Origin: Enhydrobacter sp.
Lineage (GTDB): Bacteria; Pseudomonadota; Alphaproteobacteria; Reyranellales; Reyranellaceae
Assembly: GCA_026126105.1 (NCBI GenBank)
Contig: JAHCJV010000047.1
Location: 1 to 43,130 of the forward strand
Direction of reading: 5' to 3'
Length of the DNA stretch: 43,130 nt
The notes under the pieces are model-generated. The model did no database searches and was not told the origin of the DNA. It saw only the letters and a list, made by a program, of their open reading frames with translations. A program made the position numbers and the translations under genes. This document shows, piece after piece, positions 15,257 to 23,287 of the stretch. Each line of letters begins with the position of its first letter. Position 1 is the stretch's first letter.

Positions 15257-16452
15257 ACCAGATCGTCGTCAACGAGCCGAACCGCTGGCGCCTCGAGTCT
15301 CCGGGAGCTACCAGCTGGCCGCGCAGCGCGCGGCCCGACGCGGCGAGGAAGTACTTCATGGTCTCGGCCGACGGCCACGCCAACGAGCCGTCCAACCTGT
15401 GGGTCGAGCGGATCGAGGCAAAATACAAGGAGCGCCTGCCGAGAGTCATCACCGACAAGGACGGCGTGCAATGGCGGGTCAGCGAAGGCCACCGGCCCGA
15501 CCGGCTGCGGCTTTCGACCCTCGAAGGCGAGGACCAGGCGCGCAGCAAGGCAGGTGCCGATCCGCTCGGCCGGCTGGCCGATCACGATCTCGACGGCATC
15601 GATGTCGAGCTGATCTTCCCCAACAAGGGTCTCGCCATGTGGGCGACGCCCGATCCGCAGTTCGCGATGGCGCAATGCCGGGTGTGGAACGACTGGGCCT
15701 GGGAGCAGTTCGGGAACCATCGCGACCGGATGATCCCGGCCGGTGCCTTGGCTACCGCCGATCTCGAAGGCTCGATCGCCGAGGTCCGGCGGCTGGCCAA
15801 GCTCGGCTTCAAGTGTCTGACCCTGCCCTGCAAGCCGGTGTGGGGAGGCCATGACAGCAGCCACGTGAACTATAACCTGCCGCACTTCGATCCGCTGTGG
15901 GCGGCGATCACCGACGCCAACCTGCCGATCACCTTCCATGTCTCGACCGGCCGCGATCCGCGTGCGGCGCGCGGCAACGGCGGCGCTGTCGTGAACTACG
16001 TCTCGCACTCCCTGTCGCCGACCATCGAGCCGGTGGCGAACCTGTGCGCCTCCGGCGTGCTCGAACGCTTCCCGACGCTGCGTTTCGCGACCATCGAGGC
16101 CGGTATCGGCTGGGTACCGTGGCTGATGGAGGCAATGGACGAGGCCTACAAGAAGCATCACTTCTGGGTGCGGCCCAAGCTCAAGCATCTGCCCAGCGAG
16201 TATTATCGCATGCACGGCTTCTCCTCCTTCCAGGAGGACAAGGCCGGGCTCGATCTCGCCGAGAGCCATAACCTGGCAGACAACTTCATGTGGGCGAACG
16301 ACTATCCGCATCACGAAGGCACCTGGCCGCATTCGGCCGAGGCGATCGAGCGCACGATGGGGCAGCTTTCCGACGGTTCGCGCGCCAAGGTCCTGGGCCT
16401 GAACTGCGCGCGGTTCCTGAGTATCGACGTGCCGGCGAAGTATCGCCAATGA
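15253..16452 (+). CDS. Amidohydrolase-2 family metal-dependent hydrolase/decarboxylase
   Basis: A 399-residue TIM-barrel protein of the amidohydrolase-related (PF04909-type) family. The metal-binding D40-x-H42 is in S-A-D-G-H; H229 lies in I-T-F-H-V-S-T-G; and D350 lies in A-N-D-Y-P-H-H-E-G-T-W-P, a signature of this subfamily's C-terminal end. The family includes ACMSD-like decarboxylases and hydratases as well as hydrolases acting on aromatic or CoA-linked substrates. Here it precedes a thiolase-like protein and a DUF35 partner, so a role in acid or side-chain breakdown is likely. Its stop overlaps the next ATG (16449). No signal peptide. Confidence 0.88.
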   Translation: MNQIVVNEPNRWRLESPGATSWPRSARPDAARKYFMVSADGHANEPSNLWVERIEAKYKERLPRVITDKDGVQWRVSEGHRPDRLRLSTLEGEDQARSKAGADPLGRLADHDLDGIDVELIFPNKGLAMWATPDPQFAMAQCRVWNDWAWEQFGNHRDRMIPAGALATADLEGSIAEVRRLAKLGFKCLTLPCKPVWGGHDSSHVNYNLPHFDPLWAAITDANLPITFHVSTGRDPRAARGNGGAVVNYVSHSLSPTIEPVANLCASGVLERFPTLRFATIEAGIGWVPWLMEAMDEAYKKHHFWVRPKLKHLPSEYYRMHGFSSFQEDKAGLDLAESHNLADNFMWANDYPHHEGTWPHSAEAIERTMGQLSDGSRAKVLGLNCARFLSIDVPAKYRQ

Positions 16453-17630
16453 GCAAGCGCACGCTGCGCGGCAAGGTCGCCGTCGCGGGCGTCGGGGAGA
16501 CGCCCTACTACAAGCATGGCAAGGCGCCGGTATCGGAGTTCACGTTGGCGCTGCAGGCTATTCTCGCGGCCTGTGAGGACGCCGGAATCGATCCGCGCCG
16601 CATCGATGGCTTCGCATCATACTCCAACGATCGCAACGATCCCTCGCGGCTCGCGGCGGCGCTCGGCCTTCCGGCGCTGCGCTTCTCCAACATGAACTGG
16701 GGCGGCGGAGGTGGGGGCGGCTCGGCAGCGGTCGGCAATGCGGCCGCAGCGGTCGCGGGCGGCATCGCCAACTGCGTCGTGGTGTTCCGCGCCCTGGCCC
16801 AGGGCCAGTTCCAGCGTTTCGGCGCGGCGCCGCCGGGCGGCACCGCCTCGGGCGAGAACGCCTTCAACGCGCCCTATGGCGTGATGTCGCCTGCGCAGCG
16901 CTATGCGATGCGGGCGATGCGTTTCCTGCACGAGAACAAGATCGCGCCCTCGGCGCAGCGCGCCATTGCATTGGCCTCGTATCATCACGCCCAGTCCAAT
17001 CCACGCGCGGTGATGCATGGCCGGCCGCTGACGGCGGAGGCGTACGACAACTCGCGCTGGATCGTCGAGCCATGGCGGCTGTTCGACTGCTGCCAGGAGA
17101 ATGACGGTGCGGCCGCGCTGATCATCGTGCCGGCCGAGGAGGCCAGGGACTTCCGGCACAAGCCGGCCTATCTGCTGGGCTCGGCGCAGGGTTCCGAGCA
17201 TCGCAACGCGGCGCGGGTGCACAACGCACCGCTCTACGGCACGTCGAGCTTCACGACAGTCGCACCGCAGCTCTACGAGATGGCTGGCGTGAAGCCGTCC
17301 GATATCGACGTGGTGCAGTCTTACGAGAACTTCACCGGCGGGGTTCTTATGAGCCTGGTCGAGCATGGCTTCTTCAAGGCCGAGGAGGCGAACGAGTTCC
17401 TCACGCCGGAGAACCTGATGGCGCCGTCGGGCAAGCTGCCGCTCAATACTTCCGGCGGCAATCTCGCGGAATGCTACATGCACGGGCTGGAGCTGCAGGT
17501 CGAGGCGGTGCGCCAGTTGCGCGGCCAGTCGACGGCGCAGGTGAAGGATCCCGACGTCGCGATGGTGATCTCCGGCCCGATGGTGACGCCGGTGTCGAGC
17601 ATGATCCTGGGTTCGGAGGCCACGCTATGA
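16449..17630 (+). CDS. Thiolase-like (lipid-transfer protein type) protein lacking the nucleophilic cysteine, possible acyl-CoA aldolase
   Basis: A 393-residue thiolase-fold protein of the SCP2/Ltp branch. Where a thiolase has its acyl-accepting Cys, this protein has a glycine run (W84 then G85-G91, followed by S92), so it probably does not perform Claisen chemistry. Tyrosines Y292 (Q-S-Y-E-N-F-T) and Y343 (A-E-C-Y-M-H-G) sit in the two C-terminal active-site loops. In the Ltp2-ChsH2(DUF35) complex of actinobacterial steroid breakdown, a Cys-less thiolase-like protein with tyrosines in this region performs retro-aldol cleavage of a CoA thioester, and it needs a DUF35 partner; here a DUF35 gene follows with an ATGA overlap. 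A retro-aldolase role is inference. The start is fixed by the overlap with the amidohydrolase stop. Confidence 0.85.
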   Translation: MSKRTLRGKVAVAGVGETPYYKHGKAPVSEFTLALQAILAACEDAGIDPRRIDGFASYSNDRNDPSRLAAALGLPALRFSNMNWGGGGGGGSAAVGNAAAAVAGGIANCVVVFRALAQGQFQRFGAAPPGGTASGENAFNAPYGVMSPAQRYAMRAMRFLHENKIAPSAQRAIALASYHHAQSNPRAVMHGRPLTAEAYDNSRWIVEPWRLFDCCQENDGAAALIIVPAEEARDFRHKPAYLLGSAQGSEHRNAARVHNAPLYGTSSFTTVAPQLYEMAGVKPSDIDVVQSYENFTGGVLMSLVEHGFFKAEEANEFLTPENLMAPSGKLPLNTSGGNLAECYMHGLELQVEAVRQLRGQSTAQVKDPDVAMVISGPMVTPVSSMILGSEATL

Positions 17631-18061
17631 GCTACCTGCCGAACGGCCTGCCGGCCCCGGTGCCGGAGAATGACGGGCTGGACAAGCCGTATTGGGAGGC
17701 AACGCGCCGCGGCGAGCTGATGGTCCAGCGCTGCCGCAAGTGCGGCACGTTCCAGTGGGGGCCGGAATGGATCTGCCACAAGTGCCTTTCCTTCGATCTG
17801 GATTGGCACAAGGTGTCGGGTAAGGGCCGCATCTACAGCTGGGAGCGTCCGTGGCATCCGGTGCACCCCGCGCTCAAGGGCCACGGCCCCTACATCGTCG
17901 TGCTGGTTGAACTGCCCGACGCCGGCAACGTCCGCATGCTCGGCAATCTGTTGGGCAACCCCCATCAGGAGGTCAAGATCGGTGCCGAGGTGCAGGCCGT
18001 CTTCGAGCCGCACGATGACGCCACGCCCCCCTTCACCCTGGTGCAGTGGACGTTGGCGTAG
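17627..18061 (+). CDS. DUF35 / OB-fold zinc-ribbon acyl-CoA-binding protein
   Basis: A 144-residue protein with the N-terminal rubredoxin-like zinc ribbon C36-x2-C39 ... C50-x2-C53 followed by an OB-fold domain starting near V68-S-G-K-G-R-I-Y-S-W. The preceding helix, with P-Y-W-E-A-T-R-R-G-E-L-M-V-Q-R-C, is standard for the family. DUF35 proteins bind thiolase-like partners and help hold the CoA substrate, as in Ltp2-ChsH2. The ATGA overlap with the thiolase-like gene implies an equimolar complex. It is the last of the four coupled genes. Confidence 0.92.
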   Translation: MSYLPNGLPAPVPENDGLDKPYWEATRRGELMVQRCRKCGTFQWGPEWICHKCLSFDLDWHKVSGKGRIYSWERPWHPVHPALKGHGPYIVVLVELPDAGNVRMLGNLLGNPHQEVKIGAEVQAVFEPHDDATPPFTLVQWTLA

Positions 18062-18112
18062 ATCCAGGAAAAACCTTCCCGACAGCGCTGCGCGATATCG
18101 ATTGCATCTATG

Positions 18113-18148
18113 TATTCCATGGAATATGTCTATATTCCCTGGAATATA
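18113..18148. promoter_or_regulatory. Two tandem palindromes, candidate MarR operator
   Basis: TATTCCATGGAATA (18113-18126) is a perfect 14-bp palindrome. TATATTCCCTGGAATATA (18131-18148) repeats the same half-sites with a CT centre. Their centres are exactly 20 bases apart, so two dimers would sit on the same DNA face. A TTGCAT (18102-18107) could be the -35 box, placing the -10 within the palindromes. The second palindrome ends 11 bases before the start codon. The MarR regulator of the same operon (19302) is the obvious candidate ligand. Confidence 0.7.
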
Positions 18149-18149
18149 T

Positions 18150-18153
18150 GGAG
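18150..18153 (+). promoter_or_regulatory. Shine-Dalgarno choosing ATG 18160 over ATG 18148
   Basis: GGAG stands six bases before ATG 18160. The earlier in-frame ATG at 18148 has no such site and overlaps the end of the second palindrome, so 18160 is preferred. Confidence 0.6.
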
Positions 18154-18159
18154 CGCTCG

Positions 18160-19305
18160 ATGGCGATTTCTAGAAAAACGTTTCTTCGCGTGCTTGGCGG
18201 CGGCGGAGTCGTGGTAGCGGCCGGCGCTTTCGCCGTGCCCAAGCTGGATGCGATGCCGGCGGTCGCGATAGAGGCGTGGCGCGGCCCCGAACCGTCGGAG
18301 AAAGATCCGCGGCGTCGGGCGTTGGCCTGGGCGCTCCTGGCGCCGAACCCGCACAATCTGCAGTCGTGGGCGGTCGACCTGTCCCAGCCCGACGCGATCG
18401 TTCTGTACGTCGATCGGGCGCGGCTGCTGCCGCAGACCGACCCCTTTTCGCGCCAGATTCTGATCGGTCATGGCTGCTTTCTGGAATTGCTTACGCTGGC
18501 GGCCGCAGCGGGCGGCTATCGAACCGAGACGGCCCTTTTTCCCGAAGGCGAATGGGCGCTCGACAAGCCGGTCGCGCGTGTCGCGTTGTTCAGGCAGCAA
18601 CCCGGTGTCCCCGTCGATCCGCTGTTCCCCCAGGTGGCGCGCCGGCGCACCGTAAAGACTGCGTTCGAGCCTCGTCCGCTCGAGGCCGCGCATCGTACGG
18701 CTCTCCTCGCGGCTGCCGCGCCTGGGTTAACCGTCGACATCGCCGAGCGGCCGGACAAGGTCGATCGCCTGCGCGCCCTGGCGATTGCGGGATCGGAACT
18801 CGAGATGAGACTGCCGCGCACCCACAAGGAGAGCATCGACGTCGCACGTATCGGGGCTGCCGAGATCGCTGTGCACCGCGACGGCATCTCGCTCAAGGGG
18901 CCAATGATCTGGGTCCTCCGACAGGCCGGACAGATGACGCCCGAGAAGGCGATGGCGGAAGGAACGTTGGCGTGGAACGGCGGGCGCGACTACGCGCTCG
19001 CGGGGTACGCCAGCGCGCAGGCTTTCGGCTGGATCGCCAGCACCGCCAACGACCGGGCGACACAGGTTGCGGTGGGCCGCGCGTTCCTGCGCTTTCATCT
19101 CAAGGCAACCGAGCTCGGCGTCGCCCTGCAGCCGCACAGCCAGACTCTTCAGGAGTATCCGGAAATGGCAGCCCTGCGCGGCGCCATGCAGCAGGAGACC
19201 GGGACTCCGCCGGATCGGACGCTGCAGATGTTCTTTCGGTTGGGCTATGCTGCCGATCCTGGCCCGTCGCCTCGGCGGGCACTGACGAGCTTCATCATAT
19301 CGTGA
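18160..19305 (+). CDS. Acg-type nitroreductase-family protein with N-terminal export-like signal
   Basis: A 381-residue protein of the Acg/nitroreductase-like FMN family. After a signal containing S-R-K-T-F-L-R-V-L-G-G-G (Tat-like, one Arg replaced by Lys) comes A-P-N-P-H-N-L-Q-S-W, the characteristic first FMN-binding motif of Acg-like proteins, then D-P-F-S-R-Q-I-L-I-G-H-G-C and R-R-R-T-V-K-T-A-F. A-Q-A-F-G-W and L-G-V-A-L-Q-P-H-S-Q are the second-half signatures. Mycobacterial Acg may store or sequester flavin rather than reduce nitro compounds, so activity is uncertain. Its stop overlaps the GTG of the marR gene, making a two-gene operon behind tandem palindromes. Confidence 0.85.
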   Translation: MAISRKTFLRVLGGGGVVVAAGAFAVPKLDAMPAVAIEAWRGPEPSEKDPRRRALAWALLAPNPHNLQSWAVDLSQPDAIVLYVDRARLLPQTDPFSRQILIGHGCFLELLTLAAAAGGYRTETALFPEGEWALDKPVARVALFRQQPGVPVDPLFPQVARRRTVKTAFEPRPLEAAHRTALLAAAAPGLTVDIAERPDKVDRLRALAIAGSELEMRLPRTHKESIDVARIGAAEIAVHRDGISLKGPMIWVLRQAGQMTPEKAMAEGTLAWNGGRDYALAGYASAQAFGWIASTANDRATQVAVGRAFLRFHLKATELGVALQPHSQTLQEYPEMAALRGAMQQETGTPPDRTLQMFFRLGYAADPGPSPRRALTSFIIS

Positions 19306-19760
19306 CCCAGCCGCCGCTCCCGTTTCGCATCGTCAACTGGATCGGCATCGTCGACCAGCTGGCCTCCACCGAGGCCAGCCGGGTGCTCCGACCGCTCGAC
19401 GTTCCGCTGCCGCAATTCATCCTGCTCAATCACTTCAGCCATCGCCCCGAGATGGAGCGCACCGTGACGGCGATTGCCCGCGCGCTGCAGCAACCGCAGC
19501 CCGGTGTCACCAAGACAGTCCAGAAAATGGTCGCGCGCGGCTGGCTGAAGGAACAGGCCAGTGCCGAGGACGGGCGTTCCAAGGTGCTGCGGCTGACGGC
19601 GGCGGGTCAGGCCAGGCATCGCGCCGCGCTCGAAGCGCTCATGCCTGGGCTGTCGCAGGCATTCGACGGTTGGCAGGAGGAGGACAAGCAGCACCTGTTC
19701 GAATTGCTCGACCGACTGAAAGTCTGGTTCGACGCCAGTCGAGACCTGCCGCGCCGCTGA
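19302..19760 (+). CDS. MarR-family transcriptional regulator, putative autoregulator
   Basis: A 152-residue winged-helix protein starting at GTG 19302 in a GTGA overlap. The recognition part includes T-V-T-A-I-A-R-A-L-Q-Q-P-Q-P-G-V-T-K-T-V-Q and the wing E-D-G-R-S-K-V-L-R-L-T, both MarR signatures. Residues 110-150 form the dimer helices. Coupling to the nitroreductase gene suggests it senses a compound handled by that enzyme and represses the operon through the palindromes at 18113-18148. It is convergent with the ABC binding-protein gene, 21 bases apart. Confidence 0.88.
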   Translation: MTQPPLPFRIVNWIGIVDQLASTEASRVLRPLDVPLPQFILLNHFSHRPEMERTVTAIARALQQPQPGVTKTVQKMVARGWLKEQASAEDGRSKVLRLTAAGQARHRAALEALMPGLSQAFDGWQEEDKQHLFELLDRLKVWFDASRDLPRR

Positions 19761-19781
19761 CTTGCCCCATGTCGAGCTCCC

Positions 19782-21386
19782 TCATCCCCAGTTGCTTGCC
19801 CGGAAATCGACGACGAACGATTGTGCCGGCCGCCACTTGTAGTCGCGGCGCTTGGCGGTGAAGGTCGCATTCTGGTGGATGACGTTGAAGGCCGGGTCCT
19901 CTCGTTCGAGGATCGTCAACATGCGCCGAAAGACATCCCGGCGTGGCGTGAGGTCGACCTCGCTTTGTAACCTTGCCATCAGCTTGACGATCTCGTCGTT
20001 CTCCCACTGGCCGGCTTCCCAGGTCTGCCCACCCGGCGCGTAGGCCGCGAGAGAGGCCACGGGATCGTTGAACCATGACGAGTTCGAGTTCTCGCAGATG
20101 CCGCGGCCGGGAAAGCGGCCGAGAATCTGGGCCCAGTTCTCCTTCATCTCGATCACGACGTTGAGACCGACCGCCTTCCACTGCTCGACCATGATCTGCG
20201 CGGTCTGCAGCTGATTGGTGTAGTAGTTGTTCAGCATCTGGTAGGGGATCGGCGCGCCGTCGTAGCCGGCTTGCTTGAGGAGCTTCTTCGCTTCGGCCGG
20301 ATCGTAGGCCGGTGGCGCCCAGTCGCTAAGCAGCATCGGGCCGAAGAAATCCCATTGCAGGCCCTTGGGCACCTTGGTGCGCCCCGACCACAGGGCATCG
20401 ACGATCGCCTGCCGGTCGACGGCATGGGTCATCGCGCGGCGCACGCGCGGGTCCTTCAGCACCGGATGGTGCTTGTCGAAGATGGTGAGGCGGATGTTCA
20501 TGATTGGCCCACCCACGACCTCGAGCTTAGGATTGGAGTCGATGGCGGCGATCTGGTCCGGCGGCATGTCACAGGCGAAGTCGAAATCGCCCGATCGCAG
20601 GCCGTTCACGCGTGAGGCGACCTCGGGGACCTCGACGAAGCGCAGCCGCTTGATCGGCGGCCGGCCGCCCCAATAATCGTCGAACGCCTCGAGGACGAGC
20701 TCGACGTCGGGCTTGTACTCGACGATGCGGTAGGCGCCGGTGCCGACCGGCTTGCGCGACCAGTCGAGCCAGGTTGGCGCTTCGGCGAAGGCGCGCTGCG
20801 AGAAGACTACGCCGGTGTTACGCGTCAGCCGGCCTTCCAGCGTCGCGTCCGGGACGCGGTTGACGAACCGCACAGTATATTTGTCGACGATCTCCATGCG
20901 CTCGAAGCCTGGATAGGCGGCCATGGCGATCTTGGGAGCTTCCGGCGGCGGCACTTTGCTGGTGAGGCCGGGCGTGGTGTTGGTCCACATGCCGCGCGTG
21001 TCGACCGAGCTGCCGGTCCACATCCGCTCCGGGCCGAAGCTGAAAGCCACATCCTCTGCGGTCATGGCGTCGCCGTTGTGGAAGCGCACGTTCTGGCGAA
21101 GCTTGAGCTCGAGCGTCCGGCCGTCGATCCGCCTGAAGCTCTCGGCGAGGCCGGGCTGCAGCGACAGGTCGCCGGTCCAGGCGTGATCGGTCAGCGTCTC
21201 GGCGAAGGTGTAGAAAATGCGCTGGCCGACGTTCGACTGCTCGCGCATCGGCTCGAGTGTGTTCGACGTCGAGATCTTCTGCACCGCCACGGTGAGGCTC
21301 GGACGATTGTCCGATTGTGCGATGGCGAAGCGCGGCAGGGAGGAGGCGCCGGCAAGGCCGAGCGCAAGACGACGGGACAGCAGCAT
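19782..21386 (-). CDS. ABC transporter substrate-binding protein, family 5 (peptide/nickel type)
   Basis: A 534-residue periplasmic binding protein. The signal peptide has L-S-R-R-L-A-L-G-L-A-G (Tat-like) and A-I-A-Q cleavage near residue 24. Family-5 signatures include Q-P-G-L-A-E-S-F, L-E-L-K-L-R-Q-N-V-R-F-H-N-G-D-A-M-T-A-E-D-V, and D-P-R-V-R-R-A-M-T-H-A-V-D-R. It binds oligopeptides or other solutes for a DppBCDF-type importer, but no permease or ATPase gene is in the window. It follows fhs by 122 bases on the same strand and could be read from the oxalate operon; a link to it is unproven. Confidence 0.9.
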   Translation of the reverse strand: MLLSRRLALGLAGASSLPRFAIAQSDNRPSLTVAVQKISTSNTLEPMREQSNVGQRIFYTFAETLTDHAWTGDLSLQPGLAESFRRIDGRTLELKLRQNVRFHNGDAMTAEDVAFSFGPERMWTGSSVDTRGMWTNTTPGLTSKVPPPEAPKIAMAAYPGFERMEIVDKYTVRFVNRVPDATLEGRLTRNTGVVFSQRAFAEAPTWLDWSRKPVGTGAYRIVEYKPDVELVLEAFDDYWGGRPPIKRLRFVEVPEVASRVNGLRSGDFDFACDMPPDQIAAIDSNPKLEVVGGPIMNIRLTIFDKHHPVLKDPRVRRAMTHAVDRQAIVDALWSGRTKVPKGLQWDFFGPMLLSDWAPPAYDPAEAKKLLKQAGYDGAPIPYQMLNNYYTNQLQTAQIMVEQWKAVGLNVVIEMKENWAQILGRFPGRGICENSNSSWFNDPVASLAAYAPGGQTWEAGQWENDEIVKLMARLQSEVDLTPRRDVFRRMLTILEREDPAFNVIHQNATFTAKRRDYKWRPAQSFVVDFRASNWG

Positions 21387-21508
21387 TCCGGTTCTCGCAA
21401 TTGTTGCGAGCCCTCATTGCGCCAGTCGTATGAAGCTGCGATGTCGCCGTCCGCAAGTCCGGATGAAAAGGGTGGATATCGCCGAATTGGGCCTGGCCGC
21501 GCCTCCGC

Positions 21509-23206
21509 CTAGAACAGGCCGACGATCTTTCCTTCGGCGTCAACGTCGATGGAGTCTGCAGCCGGCACGCGGGGCAGGCCGGGCATGGTCATGATGTCGC
21601 CGCACACCGCGACGACGAACTCCGCACCGGCCGACAGGCGCACCTCGCGCACAGCGACTACGTGGTCGACCGGCGCGCCCTTGGCGTCGGGATTGGTCGA
21701 GAAGCTGTACTGCGTCTTGGCGATGCAGACCGGGACCTTGCCGAACCCCATCGCCTCGAACGAGGCGAGCTGGTCGCGAACCGGCTTCGGCACCGAGATG
21801 TCCGACGCGCGGTAGATCTCCTTGGCGATCGTGCGGATCTTCTCCACCAGCGGCATTTCGTCGGGATAGAGCAGTTTCATGTCGCTCTTGCCGCTCTCGA
21901 TAACCTTGACCACGGCGCGGGCGACATCGGCAGCGCCCTTGCCGCCCTCGGCCCAATGGTCGGCCATCACCGCCTCGACGCCGAGCTTGGCGCAGGCCGA
22001 CTTGACCAGCTCGATCTCGGCATCCGTGTCGGCGCTGAAGCGGTTGATCGAGATCACCGGCACCAGGCCGAACTTCTTCACGTTCTCGACATGGCGTTGC
22101 AGGTTGGACATGCCGGCTTCGAGCGCCTTCAGATTTTCGGTCTTGAGATCTTCCTTCTTCACGCCGCCATGCATCTTGAGCGCGCGGATGGTCGCGACCA
22201 GCACGACCGCATCGGGCTTGAGGCCGGTCTTGCGGCACTTGATGTCGATGAACTTCTCGCCGCCCAGATCGGCGCCGAAGCCCGCTTCGGTTACGACGTA
22301 GTCGGCGAGCTTGAGCGCCGTGGTCGTGGCCAGCACTGAATTGCAGCCGTGCGCAATGTTGGCGAAGGGACCGCCATGGATGAAGGCGGGTGTGCCTTCG
22401 AGCGTCTGCACGAGGTTGGGCGACAACGCGTCCTTCAGCAGCACGGTCATCGGACCGTGTGCCTTGAGGTCCTTGGCATGGACCGGCTTGCGGTCGCGCG
22501 TGTAGGCCACGATCACGTTGCCCAGGCGCGTCTTGAGGTCCGCGAGGTCCTTGGCGAGGCAGAAGATCGCCATGACCTCCGACGCGACGGTGATGTCGAA
22601 GCCGTCCTCGCGCGGGAAGCCGTTGGCGACGCCGCCGAGCGAGGACACGATCTGGCGCAGGCTGCGGTCGTTCATGTCGACGACCCGGCGCCACGCCACC
22701 CTGCGGCCGTCGATGCCGAGCGGATTGCCCCAGTAGATATGGTTGTCGATCAGTGCGGAGAGGAGATTGTGAGCCGCGCCGATGGCGTGGAAGTCGCCTG
22801 TGAAATGGAGGTTGATGTCCTCCATCGGCACGACCTGGGCGTAGCCGCCACCCGCCGCGCCACCTTTCATGCCGAAGGAGGGGCCGAGCGAGGGCTCCCG
22901 CAGGCAGAGCATTGCCTTCTTGCCGATGTGGTTCAGCGCATCGGTCAGGCCGACGGTCGTGGTGGTCTTCCCTTCGCCTGCGGGGGTGGGCGAGATTGCC
23001 GAAACGAGGATCAGCTTGCCGTTGGGCTTGGACTGCAACGACTTGATGTAGTCCATCGAGACCTTGGCCTTGTAGTGGCCGTACGGCTCGAGATTCTCCG
23101 GCGCGATGCCGAGCTTCTCCTTCGCCAGCTCCATGATGGGCCGCTTCTTGGCCTCTTGGGCGATCTGGATATCGGACTTAGGGCTGGTGTGCTGCGACGC
23201 GGGCAT
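21509..23206 (-). CDS. fhs: Formate-tetrahydrofolate ligase
   Basis: A 565-residue enzyme, full length for the family (about 556), joining formate to tetrahydrofolate with ATP to give 10-formyl-THF. The P-loop is T74-P-A-G-E-G-K-T-T82. Family signatures E-P-S-L-G-P-S-F-G-M-K-G-G-A-A-G-G-G-Y and N-L-H-F-T-G-D-F-H-A-I follow. It lies at the 3' end of the oxalate gene set, where formate released by formyl-CoA transfer would be captured for one-carbon metabolism. GGGGAG stands about eight bases before the ATG. An 81-base spacer with a strong palindrome separates it from the preceding gene. Confidence 0.96.
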   Translation of the reverse strand: MPASQHTSPKSDIQIAQEAKKRPIMELAKEKLGIAPENLEPYGHYKAKVSMDYIKSLQSKPNGKLILVSAISPTPAGEGKTTTTVGLTDALNHIGKKAMLCLREPSLGPSFGMKGGAAGGGYAQVVPMEDINLHFTGDFHAIGAAHNLLSALIDNHIYWGNPLGIDGRRVAWRRVVDMNDRSLRQIVSSLGGVANGFPREDGFDITVASEVMAIFCLAKDLADLKTRLGNVIVAYTRDRKPVHAKDLKAHGPMTVLLKDALSPNLVQTLEGTPAFIHGGPFANIAHGCNSVLATTTALKLADYVVTEAGFGADLGGEKFIDIKCRKTGLKPDAVVLVATIRALKMHGGVKKEDLKTENLKALEAGMSNLQRHVENVKKFGLVPVISINRFSADTDAEIELVKSACAKLGVEAVMADHWAEGGKGAADVARAVVKVIESGKSDMKLLYPDEMPLVEKIRTIAKEIYRASDISVPKPVRDQLASFEAMGFGKVPVCIAKTQYSFSTNPDAKGAPVDHVVAVREVRLSAGAEFVVAVCGDIMTMPGLPRVPAADSIDVDAEGKIVGLF

Positions 23207-23240
23207 GGCTGTTTCTCCCCCGATGGCTTCTTCTCATGTT

Positions 23241-23264
23241 CCTCTCCCCCTAGAGGGGGAGAGG
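23241..23264. repeat. Perfect 10-bp GC-rich palindrome between the ALDH1L1-like gene and fhs
   Basis: CCTCTCCCCC (23241-23250) and GGGGGAGAGG (23255-23264) form a perfect stem around the loop TAGA. No U tract follows it on the minus strand, so it is more likely a REP-like element or an intercistronic RNA hairpin that protects or attenuates mRNA than a terminator. Confidence 0.6.
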
Positions 23265-23287
23265 AGGAAGATCCCGAGACAAGTGAA

